The position numbers were made by a program, and so were the translations under genes. A stretch of 64,000 bases of DNA. Source: Streptomyces flaveolus (GTDB lineage Bacteria > Actinomycetota > Actinomycetes > Streptomycetales > Streptomycetaceae). The notes beneath the pieces were generated by a model. The model saw only the letters and a program-made list of their open reading frames with translations, was not told the DNA's origin and searched no databases. The stretch's first letter is position 1. Every line of letters starts with the position of its first letter. Below are positions 24,848 through 33,287 of this stretch, piece after piece. The stretch is taken from contig NZ_BMRV01000002.1 in assembly GCF_014648815.1 (NCBI RefSeq), forward strand, positions 372,001 to 436,000, read 5' to 3'.

Positions 24848-26185
24848 CTACCTGGCTTCTCGGGTGGCGAGCTGTTCTGCGGAGTGGGCCACGCCGAAGG
24901 CCTGCGGAATGGGCTGGCTCGCCATGTAGAGGCGCTCGGCGGTGCGGCGCGGGAGGGGGTAGTACTCGAAGGCGCCGTAGATGCGGCCGTCGGCGGTCAT
25001 CGGCTGGGCGTTGAACCGGGCGACCGTGGCCAGGCGGTAGGGCTCGCCGCCGTGGCTGGCCAGCAGGGCGATCTCGGTGATGCGGCGGGCGCCGTCGGCG
25101 AACCGGGTGAGCTGCACGATGACGTCGACGGAGCTGTTGATCTGGTCGTGCAGCGCCACGAAGGGGATCTCGACGTCCGACATGGAGGCGAGGGTCTGGA
25201 GCCGCATCAGGGCGTCCTCGGCGCTGTTGGCGTGGACGGTGGCGAGCGAGCCGTCGTGGCCGGTGGACATGGCCTGGAGCATGTCCAGGGACTCGCCGCC
25301 GCGGACCTCACCGACGACGATGCGGTCGGGGCGCATGCGCAGCGAGTTGCGGACCAGGTCGCGGATGGTGACGCGGCCCTTGCCCTCGACGTTGGGCGGG
25401 CGCGACTCCAGGCGGATCACGTGGGCCTGCTGGAGCTGGAGTTCGGCGGAGTCCTCGATGGTGATGATGCGTTCGGTCTCGGGGATCAGGCCGGACAGCG
25501 CGTTGAGGAGGGTCGTCTTCCCGGTGCCCGTGGCGCCCGAGACGATGATGTTGAAGCGGGCCTGCACCAGTCCGGCCAGCAGGTACAGCATGTGCTCGTC
25601 GAGCGAGCCGAGGCCGATCAGTTCCTGGAGGGTGAAGGAGCGCGGGAAGCGGCGGATGGTGAGCGTGGCGCCGGTCAGGGACAGCGGCGGGATGATGACG
25701 TTGACGCGCTCGCCGGAGGGGAGGCGGGCGTCGACCATCGGATTCGACTCGTCCACACGGCGGTTGACGGTGGACACGATCCGCTCGATGGTCTGCATCA
25801 GCTGGTCGTTGGAGGCGAAGCGGAGCGGGAGCTGTTCCACGCGGCCGCCGCGCTCGACGAAGATCGAGTCCGGTCCGTTGACCATGATCTCCGTGATCGA
25901 GGCGTCCTCCAGCAGGGGTTCGAGGATGCCGAGGCCGAGGGCCTCGTCCACGACCCGGCGGATCAGCTGGGAGCGCTCGACCGTGGACAGGACCGGGCCC
26001 TCGCGACTGATGATGTGCCCGAGGACGCGCTCCAGCCGGGCCCGGCGCTCGGCCATGGCGAGCGAGCTCATCTCCGCGAGGTCGATCTCCTCCAGGAGCT
26101 TGGCCCGGTAGGAGGCGACGAGGTGTCCGTCCTCGCCCCGGCTGCCGTGCTCCTCGGGCGAGTGGATGCGTGCGCGCAGGCTCAT
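24848..26185 (-). CDS. tadA: TadA/CpaF-type secretion ATPase
   Basis: 445 residues. Walker A SGATGTGKTTLL, Asp box (RIITIEDSAELQL), Walker B VVGEVRGGESLDML and the His box ATVHANSAEDALMRL are all present. The N-terminal domain reads ITEIMVNGPDSIFVERGG as in CpaF proteins. It is the hexameric motor that powers Flp pilus assembly. The gene is 33 bases after a TadE-type gene and heads the tadABC segment. Confidence 0.95.
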   Translation of the reverse strand: MSLRARIHSPEEHGSRGEDGHLVASYRAKLLEEIDLAEMSSLAMAERRARLERVLGHIISREGPVLSTVERSQLIRRVVDEALGLGILEPLLEDASITEIMVNGPDSIFVERGGRVEQLPLRFASNDQLMQTIERIVSTVNRRVDESNPMVDARLPSGERVNVIIPPLSLTGATLTIRRFPRSFTLQELIGLGSLDEHMLYLLAGLVQARFNIIVSGATGTGKTTLLNALSGLIPETERIITIEDSAELQLQQAHVIRLESRPPNVEGKGRVTIRDLVRNSLRMRPDRIVVGEVRGGESLDMLQAMSTGHDGSLATVHANSAEDALMRLQTLASMSDVEIPFVALHDQINSSVDVIVQLTRFADGARRITEIALLASHGGEPYRLATVARFNAQPMTADGRIYGAFEYYPLPRRTAERLYMASQPIPQAFGVAHSAEQLATREAR

Positions 26186-26218
26186 GCGTCCGGTGCTCCT
26201 TGCTCCTCGTTCACGCGG

Positions 26219-26596
26219 TCACTCGTCCGCTCGGTGGTCGAGCGGCATGGTCGCCGTCCTGGTCGCGTCCCCGAAGTCCCAGCCCGGGACGATGGAGGGG
26301 ATGTCGACGGAGGCGGTGACCGTCACCTCGTCCCCGCCGTACGAGGGCGGGCAGTCCGTGCCGTCGGCCAGCCAGTCGCTGACCGCCGTGTGGCAGGCCT
26401 CCTGGGCGCTCTCCTGGAGCGAGGCCCCCCGGGCCCCGGCGCGGGCCGCGGTGCCGGCCTGCTGGGCGGTGTACGCGATGAGGCCCAGTTGTACGGCGGC
26501 CATGGCGACGATGATCAGGATCGGGAGGAAGCCGAGGTACTCGATGGCGACCTGGCCGCGGTCGGCGTCCCGTCCGCGCCGGTGGGAGTACGGCAT
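26219..26596 (-). CDS. TadE-like pseudopilin (second copy)
   Basis: 125 residues from MPYSHRR. A short basic N-terminus leads to DRGQVAIEYLGFLPILIIVA, the prepilin-type G/Q...E(Y) motif with its membrane helix, then an AGTAARAGARGAS helix and a small soluble domain with a Cys pair. TadE-type pseudopilins act as minor components at the pilus base. It begins one base after the stop of the preceding TadE gene. Confidence 0.85.
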   Translation of the reverse strand: MPYSHRRGRDADRGQVAIEYLGFLPILIIVAMAAVQLGLIAYTAQQAGTAARAGARGASLQESAQEACHTAVSDWLADGTDCPPSYGGDEVTVTASVDIPSIVPGWDFGDATRTATMPLDHRADE

Positions 26597-26597
26597 C

Positions 26598-27017
26598 TCA
26601 GTCGTCCTCCTCTTCCTCGACGGCGCCCGCGTGCCCGTGCACGGTGTAGGGGAAGCCGACGACCCCCGGGAAGAGGATGGGGACCTCGAGCCGCACGTCG
26701 GCCGTGACGTACCCGTTCGCGGTGCCGCAGTCCACACCGGCGCCCCCCTCCCAGGCCCCCGGCAGCTTGTCCCGGCCGGCGTCCTGGCAGGCTCCCTGCC
26801 GCGCCCCCGGACCGGCCGCCGTCGCCGCCCGTACCGCCTCGTCCGCAGCATTACCCGCGAGGGTGAACGTGTATCCCACGAGGACGAGCTGCCACAGCAC
26901 CACCAGCGTGACGATGATCGTCGGTGTCATGCCGAGGAACTCGACGGTGACCTGGCCGCGGTCGCCGTAGCGGTCCCCGTTCCCCGCCCGCCGCAGGGGT
27001 AAGCCGTAGGTCCTCAT
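26598..27017 (-). CDS. TadE-like pseudopilin (first copy)
   Basis: 139 residues from the ATG that overlaps the CpaE stop (ATGA). The leader DRGQVTVEFLGMTPTIIVTL has the same pseudopilin pattern as its neighbour, with glutamate five residues after the cleavage glycine. The soluble part carries two cysteines (GACQDAG, VDCGTANG), and the tail is acidic. The two TadE copies share the leader and helix but differ in their tails. Confidence 0.85.
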   Translation of the reverse strand: MRTYGLPLRRAGNGDRYGDRGQVTVEFLGMTPTIIVTLVVLWQLVLVGYTFTLAGNAADEAVRAATAAGPGARQGACQDAGRDKLPGAWEGGAGVDCGTANGYVTADVRLEVPILFPGVVGFPYTVHGHAGAVEEEEDD

Positions 27018-28267
27018 CCCCCACCGTCCTTCCGGCGCCGGAAGCTCACCGACCCCCGGTCGCTGCGGAACCGGCCGCCCTTCCGGTCGCCCCCGGCCGC
27101 CTTGGCGAGCCCCAGCTCGCCCGCGAGAGCCCACAGGGCCTGCTTCACGGTGCTCCGGCTGTCGAGTTCGTGGATGCGCCCGGAGTCGACGGCGCCCTGG
27201 AGTTCCTTGAAGCCCGCGGGGACGGTGGTGGCGGCGACCGCCGTGCCGGTGATCCTGCGGACCAGCGGGGGCTGGATCTCCGTGGCGCGCGTGTGCCGGT
27301 TGACGACCACGGTCGTCTCCTCCGCCTTGCGGATCTGCAGCCGGTCCCACATCCGCACCGCCCGCTTGGCGCCCCGGACGGCGATCACGTCCGGGGTGGT
27401 GACCAGCAGCGCCTTGTCGGCCATCTCCACGGCCGCCGCACCGGCCCCGCCGAGCTGGGCGCCGCAGTCGATCACGACGACCTCGTAGCGGGAGCGCAGG
27501 GCGCTGACGACCTGGCGTGCGGCGCGGTCGGTGACCTCCTCGCCGCGTTCGCCCTCGCCGGGGGCGAGCAGCAGGGCGAGGCCGGTGTCGTGGCGGAAGA
27601 CGGCGTCGGCCAGGACGCGCGGCGAGATGTCGTTGATGGCGGCCAGGTCGACCACGGACCGGCGGAACTGGACGTCCAGGTAGGACGCGATGTCGCCGGC
27701 CTGGAGGTCCATGTCGACCAGGGCGGTGGCGCGCCCCGACGCCTGTGCGGCGAGCGCCAGCTGGATGGCGGTCAGGGTCGCTCCGACCCCGCCCTTGGCG
27801 CCGCTGACCGTGACGACGGTGCCGCCGACGCCGGTGAACACGTCGCCGCCGCTGCCGAGGTGCCGGCGTACGCCCACCGACCACTGGGCCACCGCCTGGA
27901 CGCGGCTGGCGAGTTCCTCGTAGCTGAGCGGCAGGGCGACCAGGCCGCGGGCGCCGTAGTCCATGGCGGCCTGGAAGAGGCCGGGGCTCGCGTCGGAGGT
28001 GACGAGGATGACGCCGACGGCCGGGAAGCGCAGGGCGACCTCGCGGATCAGCTCCAGCGCCGGGACCGGGCCGATCCGCTCGTGCACCACGACGACCTCG
28101 GGCAGTTCGTCGACCGACTCGGCGGCCAGCCGGGCGAGGGTGTCGACGAGCTGGGTGGAGTCGGTCACCGGGGCGACCGGTTCGGCGTCCGGGAGCTGGC
28201 TGAGCAGGGTCGTGATGGACCGTACGGCGTCCGCGTCGCCGACTGCCGGGAGGATCCTCGTGGGCAT
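27014..28267 (-). CDS. CpaE/TadZ-like MinD-family ATPase
   Basis: 417 residues. The N-terminal ~130 residues form a degenerate receiver-like domain. The MinD/ParA-type ATPase follows, with deviant Walker A SGAKGGVGATLTA and a VDMDLQAGDIASYL switch. The conserved VVIDCGAQLG region (Walker B-like) and VVVNRHTRATEI are also present. TadZ/CpaE proteins position the Tad machine in the cell. The C-terminus is basic. Confidence 0.9.
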   Translation of the reverse strand: MPTRILPAVGDADAVRSITTLLSQLPDAEPVAPVTDSTQLVDTLARLAAESVDELPEVVVVHERIGPVPALELIREVALRFPAVGVILVTSDASPGLFQAAMDYGARGLVALPLSYEELASRVQAVAQWSVGVRRHLGSGGDVFTGVGGTVVTVSGAKGGVGATLTAIQLALAAQASGRATALVDMDLQAGDIASYLDVQFRRSVVDLAAINDISPRVLADAVFRHDTGLALLLAPGEGERGEEVTDRAARQVVSALRSRYEVVVIDCGAQLGGAGAAAVEMADKALLVTTPDVIAVRGAKRAVRMWDRLQIRKAEETTVVVNRHTRATEIQPPLVRRITGTAVAATTVPAGFKELQGAVDSGRIHELDSRSTVKQALWALAGELGLAKAAGGDRKGGRFRSDRGSVSFRRRKDGGG

Positions 28268-28276
28268 GCGGGCCTC

Positions 28277-28984
28277 TCACTTGTCCTTCGCGAGTTCGTA
28301 CGTACGGTCCTGGTCCGGGACCGTGGTGTCGCCGCCCGGCGCCACGAGCGCGAGCCGGACCCGCTGGGCGAACGACTCGGCGTAGGTGATGCGCTGGGCG
28401 TCGATGGTGGACAGGGCGAAGGTGATGGGGACCGCGTCGGTGGGCCGGCGGTCGTTGCTCTTGTCGCCGGGCTGGAGCGAGGTGAGTTCGCCGACGTCGA
28501 TGACCTTGGCGTTCGTCACGATGATCTTGGACAGGTCGGGGGCGCCCTCGCGCTCTCCCTCGAAGGTGGCGTACACGTTCACGGTGGCGCCCGGCGTGAT
28601 CTTGCCGGCGACGCCGGTCGCCGCGTCGATCATGATGGCGACCTCCTGCTGCCCCGGCTGGAGGGCGGGCTGGTCGACGATCATGTCGCTCTGCAGCAAG
28701 GAGCCCGCCTTCAGCGTCGTCACGGCGATCTTGCCGCGGATCCCGGAGAGGTCCGTGACCGCGTTGTCCGACAGCCAGCGCTCGGGCATCTCGATCTTCT
28801 CGAACTGGTCCGCGCTGAGGGACGTGTAGGGCGCCACGTTCTTCTTGACCTGGTACGCGGTGACCTCGGGGCCGACCTTGGACTTGGCGTCGTTGATGAC
28901 GGACAGCACGCCGGCGAAGGCGCCCAGGGCGCAGAGGACCGACAGGATCAGCAGGATGATGCCGCGGCGCTGACGGGAGTTCAT
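28277..28984 (-). CDS. CpaB/RcpC-like SAF-domain protein
   Basis: 235 residues. An N-terminal membrane anchor (GIILLILSVLCALGAFAGV) precedes a SAF domain (AYQVKKNVAPYTSLSADQFE; VTTLKAGSLLQSDMI) and the RcpC/CpaB domain (AIMIDAATGVAGKITPGATV). Members are periplasmic or wall-facing assembly factors that may bind peptidoglycan. It is nine bases upstream of the CpaE gene. Confidence 0.9.
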   Translation of the reverse strand: MNSRQRRGIILLILSVLCALGAFAGVLSVINDAKSKVGPEVTAYQVKKNVAPYTSLSADQFEKIEMPERWLSDNAVTDLSGIRGKIAVTTLKAGSLLQSDMIVDQPALQPGQQEVAIMIDAATGVAGKITPGATVNVYATFEGEREGAPDLSKIIVTNAKVIDVGELTSLQPGDKSNDRRPTDAVPITFALSTIDAQRITYAESFAQRVRLALVAPGGDTTVPDQDRTYELAKDK

Positions 28985-29053
28985 GGGCCGTGCAACCTCA
29001 TTGGGGGAATCGGTTGAGCCGGATCGGAGGGCGGGACGATGGACGGTTCGGGC

Positions 29054-29938
29054 CTACCCGGTGAGCGCGCGTCTGCCCCGTTGGAGCTCGCGGCGGGGGC
29101 CGGGAGCGGGGTGGCCGCCGTCGGCGGGTGGTGTCGCGGAGCAGAAGACGCAGCGGTCGCCGATGACGTCGATGCCGCACCAGTGGCAGGTGCTCTGCCG
29201 TACGGAGGTGACGAGCTGGTAGAGGACCGACAGGTCGGGCAGGTACGCGCAGAACTCGGTGAGCCTGCCGGTCCCCCACCAGCCGGGGGACTCCGCCGGG
29301 AGCGGGGTCTCGCGCAGCCCTTGGACCTTCCAGGAGGGGGCCAGGGTGCCGGTGACCCAGTCGGACGCGAGCTGCCCCTTGGCGAGGAGCATCCAGGTCC
29401 CGAACTCGGGTCCGGCCAGGGCCGCGTCCGGGCCGATCCGCACCAGCTGCGGCTCGGGGTGCGCGACGACGCCGAACTGGCTGCCCGGCACCCATGACTT
29501 GGCGTGCGACTTCAGACCCACGGGGACGTGGTCGAGGCGGGCGACGGAGCCGAGCAGCGCGCCGGCGTGGATGTAGTGGGTGAGCAGCCGGCCGGCCGAG
29601 GCGAGGACGCCGGGGCTGAGGTCGCAGGAGGCCAGCTGCCGTAACTGGCGGGCCAGCACGGCGAGCCCGAGCGGCGGCAGGGCCGGCCGGAACAGGGCGA
29701 TCCGGTCGGTCTCCAGCAGGGACCGGACGGTGTGCAGCCGTCGCTCCACCCCCGGGGAGACGCCCTGCGAGCACACCACGATCACGTGCCCGTGCTGCTC
29801 GACCAGCGCCTGCAACTCGCCCAGCGCCTGCTCCAGGGGACGCTGGTCGACGTCCTGGAGCACCACCGCGGGCATGGTCCGTTCGTCCTGCGGCGGCAGC
29901 GCCATGTCGGCACTGGTCACGGCAATGGCAGTTGGCAC
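29054..29938 (-). CDS. Conserved protein at the head of the Tad locus, C-terminal zinc ribbon
   Basis: 294 residues from the GTG at 29938, chosen because GGGGAG is six bases upstream; upstream starts at 29980 or 30007 are possible. The first half reads like a Rossmann-type domain (TMPAVVLQDVDQRPLEQALG; HGHVIVVCSQGVSPGVERRL). The C-terminus has CHWCGIDVIGDRCVFC, two CxxC knuckles that should bind zinc. A conserved FGTWMLLAKGQLASDWVTG stretch lies in the middle. I do not recognise the family; position makes it probably the first gene of the Tad operon. Confidence 0.72.
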   Translation of the reverse strand: MPTAIAVTSADMALPPQDERTMPAVVLQDVDQRPLEQALGELQALVEQHGHVIVVCSQGVSPGVERRLHTVRSLLETDRIALFRPALPPLGLAVLARQLRQLASCDLSPGVLASAGRLLTHYIHAGALLGSVARLDHVPVGLKSHAKSWVPGSQFGVVAHPEPQLVRIGPDAALAGPEFGTWMLLAKGQLASDWVTGTLAPSWKVQGLRETPLPAESPGWWGTGRLTEFCAYLPDLSVLYQLVTSVRQSTCHWCGIDVIGDRCVFCSATPPADGGHPAPGPRRELQRGRRALTG

Positions 29939-30215
29939 GCGCGGCTCCCCGTCTCCCCATGCCCCCGGGCCGGCCGGCATCACTGCGGCCCACCCGGACG
30001 ACTTCACTGCGTGACTACGTGAGCACTGTAACCACGCGTCTGTGACCGGAGAACAGCGTTTCTGTACCTCAAGGGGAACTTACGGGGCACAAGAGGCGGC
30101 AAAACGGGACAGGTTGAGCAATCCGCCGCCGGCCGGGGCCGGGGCGGGCTCGCTCAGGGTGAACGGGCTTGCCGGGACCGGAAGACTGCGTCGGGCCGGG
30201 GCGTTGGGTCTCGGT

Positions 30216-30581
30216 ATGAAGATCGGAGAAGCCTCCAGGGCCAGTGGCGTGAGCGCCAGGTCGCTCCGGTACTACGAAGACGAGGGTTTGATCGTCCCCG
30301 GCCGGTCCGGCAACGGATACCGGGACTACTGCCGGTCCACCGTCGACCGGGTCCGCGTCATCCGCTCCCTGCTGGAGTCCGGGCTGCCGGTGCGTCTGAT
30401 CCGGGAGGTGCTGCCCCACCTGGCCGCCGCGCCGGATGCCGACGCGGGTGCGGTGTGCGCGGAGTTCCTGCGAGAGGTGGAGGACTACCGCGACCGGCTC
30501 GCCGCGCGCATCGCCGGTCTCAGCGAGCAGCAGGCGGCTCTCGACGCGTACCTGCGCGAGGCGCGGCAGAGCGACCGCTGA
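30216..30581 (+). CDS. MerR family transcriptional regulator
   Basis: 121 residues from the ATG at 30216. The winged helix-turn-helix is KIGEASRASGVSARSLRYYE with wing GLIVPGRSGNGYRDY, then the usual long dimerisation helix. The C-terminus lacks the metal-binding cysteines of MerR/SoxR, so it probably senses a small organic molecule or redox signal another way. It sits directly before a quinone oxidoreductase gene with a MerR-type promoter between them. Confidence 0.92.
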   Translation: MKIGEASRASGVSARSLRYYEDEGLIVPGRSGNGYRDYCRSTVDRVRVIRSLLESGLPVRLIREVLPHLAAAPDADAGAVCAEFLREVEDYRDRLAARIAGLSEQQAALDAYLREARQSDR

Positions 30582-30591
30582 GGGCGGCCAC

Positions 30592-30622
30592 TTGACCTTG
30601 ACATCTGTGTGAGGCTTCTACG
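30592..30622 (+). promoter_or_regulatory. MerR-type promoter with 19-bp spacer for the oxidoreductase
   Basis: A -35 TTGACC (30592-30597) and -10 TCTACG (30617-30622) are separated by 19 bases, the overlong spacer characteristic of MerR-activated promoters. An imperfect dyad (CCTTGAC ... GTGAGG, 30596-30614) lies in the spacer. The predicted start site is within a few bases of the ATG at 30632, implying a nearly leaderless mRNA. Confidence 0.7.
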
Positions 30623-30631
30623 TTCCCGTGC

Positions 30632-31648
30632 ATGGACATCGAGGAGCAGCGGCAGGCCGCTGAGCAGACGGTACGGGCATTGGTGCAGGGGACGCGGCGG
30701 GGCCCGGGTGACCTGGCCCTCACCACCGATCGGCGGATCCCTGTGCCGGGCCCCGGGGAGTACCTGATCCGCGTGGGTGCGGCGGGGGTCAACTTCGCGG
30801 ACGTCATGCAGAGCCGTGGCACCTACGGGGGTGGCCCACAGGCGCCCTACGTGGCGGGCTTTGAGGCCGCCGGCGAGATCGTGGGCGCCGGCCCGGGCAT
30901 CGAGCGCCCGATCCCCCACGGCACTCACGTCGTCGGCACCGGGCCGGGGGCGTTCGCGCAGTACATGACGATGCCGGCCGCGGGCGTGCTCCTTGTCCCC
31001 TCCGGCTGGAGCGACGCCGAGGCTCTGGGCCTGGTGCTGAACTGGGCCACGGCACTGGCGGCACTGAAGCCGCTGGGGGAGATCTCGGCCGGTGAGGTGG
31101 TCCTCGTCCATGCCGCGGCCGGCGGAGTGGGGCAGGCCGCCGTCCGCCTGGCCCACCACTACGGGGCGCGCGTGATCGCCACCGCGTCGCCGGGCAAGCA
31201 CGACACCGTCACGGCGCTCGGCGCGGACGCGGTCCTGGACAGCGCACGACCCGATCTGGCCGCGGAGATCACCCGCCTGACCGGCGGTGTCGACCTGGTC
31301 CTGGAGTCGGTGGGCCGCGCCACGATGGGCGTCAGCCTGTCGGTCACCAAGCCCTTCACCGGCCGCGTGGTGGTGTTCGGCGCCGCGTCCGGCGAGGCCG
31401 ACATCAACACCCACGACCTGGTGTTCAGGCACCAGGTCCAGCTCAAGGGCCTGCACATCGGCGCGCTCGCGACCGCGGCGCCGTCCCTGTACGGGTCACT
31501 GCTGACCGAGCTGACGGACCTCATCGCGCGGGGGGTGTACCCACCGGGCACCCCCGAGGTTCACCCGCTGGCGGAGGGGCCGGCTGTGCTGCGACTCCTG
31601 GAGGCGGGGCGGACGCGGGGGAAGCACGCGCTTGATCCGTGGCGCTAG
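30632..31648 (+). CDS. NADPH:quinone oxidoreductase (zinc-independent MDR family)
   Basis: 338 residues of the medium-chain dehydrogenase/reductase superfamily. GroES-like N-terminus (AAGVNFADVMQSRGTYGGG), no zinc-binding cysteine cluster, and the nucleotide-binding VLVHAAAGGVGQAAVRLAHH (AxxGGVG). It should reduce quinones or enals with NADPH in the cytoplasm. Control by the adjacent MerR protein fits an electrophile- or quinone-stress response. A GTG-start gene begins 26 bases after its stop. Confidence 0.92.
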   Translation: MDIEEQRQAAEQTVRALVQGTRRGPGDLALTTDRRIPVPGPGEYLIRVGAAGVNFADVMQSRGTYGGGPQAPYVAGFEAAGEIVGAGPGIERPIPHGTHVVGTGPGAFAQYMTMPAAGVLLVPSGWSDAEALGLVLNWATALAALKPLGEISAGEVVLVHAAAGGVGQAAVRLAHHYGARVIATASPGKHDTVTALGADAVLDSARPDLAAEITRLTGGVDLVLESVGRATMGVSLSVTKPFTGRVVVFGAASGEADINTHDLVFRHQVQLKGLHIGALATAAPSLYGSLLTELTDLIARGVYPPGTPEVHPLAEGPAVLRLLEAGRTRGKHALDPWR

Positions 31649-31674
31649 GAACGTGGCCCGAGGGGGCGGACCGA

Positions 31675-32205
31675 GTGTCTCAGTCGGCGGCCTGGGATGA
31701 TCGCGCGGTGTTGCGAAGCGTCGAGATCACTGCCGAACTGGCCGTCCCCGCGCGGGACGAGAGCTTTCACAACCTGCACTGGCAGAAGGGGCTGGAGCTG
31801 AGCCTGGACTGCTTCGTCTGCCGACGCACCCGGCGCACGACCTCCTTCCAGCACGGTCAGGAGCATGCACTGTGCTCAGCCGACGACGAACACCCCGAGC
31901 ACCCTTCCCCGGCCAGGATCGCCGCCTTCGACGTCACCAACGAGCGGGAACGGACGTCGCTGCGGGCCGTCGTCGACTATTGGTGGGCGCCGTTCCACGA
32001 CACGAAGGGAGGCCGGGCGGCCACCGCACTGTCGCTCACGCCGTGGGTCCGCCTGCACCTCGGGTACTACTGCCCTCAGGCCCAGGAGTCCGGAACGTTC
32101 AGCACGCAGACCAACCTGGTCCGACCGGTGCACGACACATGCGCCCACTGCACCCACCCGCTCGCCACCAGCAAGAACGCCCCCTGCATCCGGCTCCTCA
32201 CCTGA
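31675..32205 (+). CDS. Hypothetical protein with zinc-ribbon cysteines
   Basis: 176 residues from the GTG at 31675; a GTG at 31639 overlapping the oxidoreductase is an alternative. Cysteine pairs LDCFVCRRT, YYCPQ and DTCAHC suggest one or two zinc ribbons. SLTPWVRLHLGYYCP in between looks like a conserved core. No enzymatic motif is seen. Its 3' side is followed at once by a transposase remnant, so its genomic neighbourhood is disturbed. Confidence 0.65.
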   Translation: MSQSAAWDDRAVLRSVEITAELAVPARDESFHNLHWQKGLELSLDCFVCRRTRRTTSFQHGQEHALCSADDEHPEHPSPARIAAFDVTNERERTSLRAVVDYWWAPFHDTKGGRAATALSLTPWVRLHLGYYCPQAQESGTFSTQTNLVRPVHDTCAHCTHPLATSKNAPCIRLLT

Positions 32206-32265
32206 GCGCCTCCGCGAGCCTTCCCTTGTTCCGGAAGATCGGCCCTTCTGACCAGTACTGCGCCG

Positions 32266-32790
32266 TACGGGAAGAAGGTCTACGGCGGCAACCCCAAGCT
32301 GCGAGACGCGCTGGAGAAACGCGGCACCGGCTACATCCTCGCGGTGGCCTGCTCGCACGAAGTCATTACCGGCGCGGGGAAGTTCCGTGCGGACACGCCG
32401 GCCAAGGAGGCACCCAAACGGGCCTGGCAGAAGCTCTCCGCCGGGTCCCGAACCAACGGCCATCGCTTCTACGACTGGACCGTCGTCGACCTCGCCGACC
32501 AAAGGCCCGGCAGTCGCCAACTGCTGATCCGCCGCCACCGCAGCACCGGCGAACTCGCCTACTACCACTGCTACTCGCCCACACCTGTGCCGCTGACCAC
32601 GCTGGTGCGAGTCGCTGGATCAAGATGGCGAGCAGAGGAGTTCTTCCCATCCGGAAAGGGCCTGGCCGCCCTGGACGAGCATCGGGTCCGGCACTACGCG
32701 TCCTGGTCCCGCTGGGTCACCCTGGGCACGCTCGCGCACGCCTTCCTCGCCATCCTCCCAGCAGACGAGCACGCCCGCCGTCCTGCACGA
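32266..32790 (+). mobile_element. IS701-family transposase remnant
   Basis: No usable start: the frame begins mid-protein near APYGKKVYGGNPKLRDAL and continues LAVACSHEVITGAGKFRAD, HRFYDWTVVDLAD, then VAGSRWRAEEFFPSGKGLA (the DDE-type region with the last acidic residue) and WSRWVTLGTLAHAFLA. Homology-like sequence stops near ADEHARR. This is about the C-terminal 175 residues of a ~400-residue IS701-type transposase; 5' half, terminal repeats and proper stop are missing. It borders the toxin operon and is a relic of insertion there. Confidence 0.75.
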
Positions 32791-32870
32791 GACGCTCACG
32801 CCTCGAACAGTAGTCAGGAACTCCGAAGGGTCACCCGTGGGCCCCATGCCCATTCAGCACGAATCCGACA

Positions 32871-33287
32871 TCAGGACCGGACACCCGAGCCGGAGTCAGG
32901 CCGGAAGCCAAGCATGCGATTTACTTCCGCGGAAATTGCAATCAGATCATCTCGAGCCACAGATGGCACCGTAAAATCATGCTCATGCATAAATTGGATG
33001 AACTCTTGAGGCAAGGCGATGGAATGATGACTCACATAATTCGCGAGATCCAACCGCCAGGCATACGATCCATCGGTCAGCACTGACGACCCTCCGGGTA
33101 CGCGGAACTGGCCCCCTATCACGTCCGTCGTCAGTTCCATAACATCAAGCACCGGGTGCCCAGAAGTTAGGTACCGTTCCACACTCCTGGTCGGATATTG
33201 ACCAATCCCTGAACTCGCCTGCGGAATGACCTCTTCATACGGCGACTCTCCCTGAGACATTTCGCGATAGAAACCAACGAGTTTCAT
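32871..33287 (-). CDS. Putative immunity protein for the YD-repeat toxin
   Basis: 138 residues from the ATG at 33287, preceded by GGAGG with a six-base spacer; this ATG shares a base with the toxin stop (TGATG). No recognised family. Acidic/hydrophobic, no signal peptide, so cytoplasmic, as expected for an immunity protein. G+C is strikingly low: 26 of 60 by my count at 32941-33000, against about 70% in neighbours. Position directly after the toxin tip, coupling and base composition support an immunity role; sequence alone does not prove it. Confidence 0.72.
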   Translation of the reverse strand: MKLVGFYREMSQGESPYEEVIPQASSGIGQYPTRSVERYLTSGHPVLDVMELTTDVIGGQFRVPGGSSVLTDGSYAWRLDLANYVSHHSIALPQEFIQFMHEHDFTVPSVARDDLIAISAEVNRMLGFRPDSGSGVRS

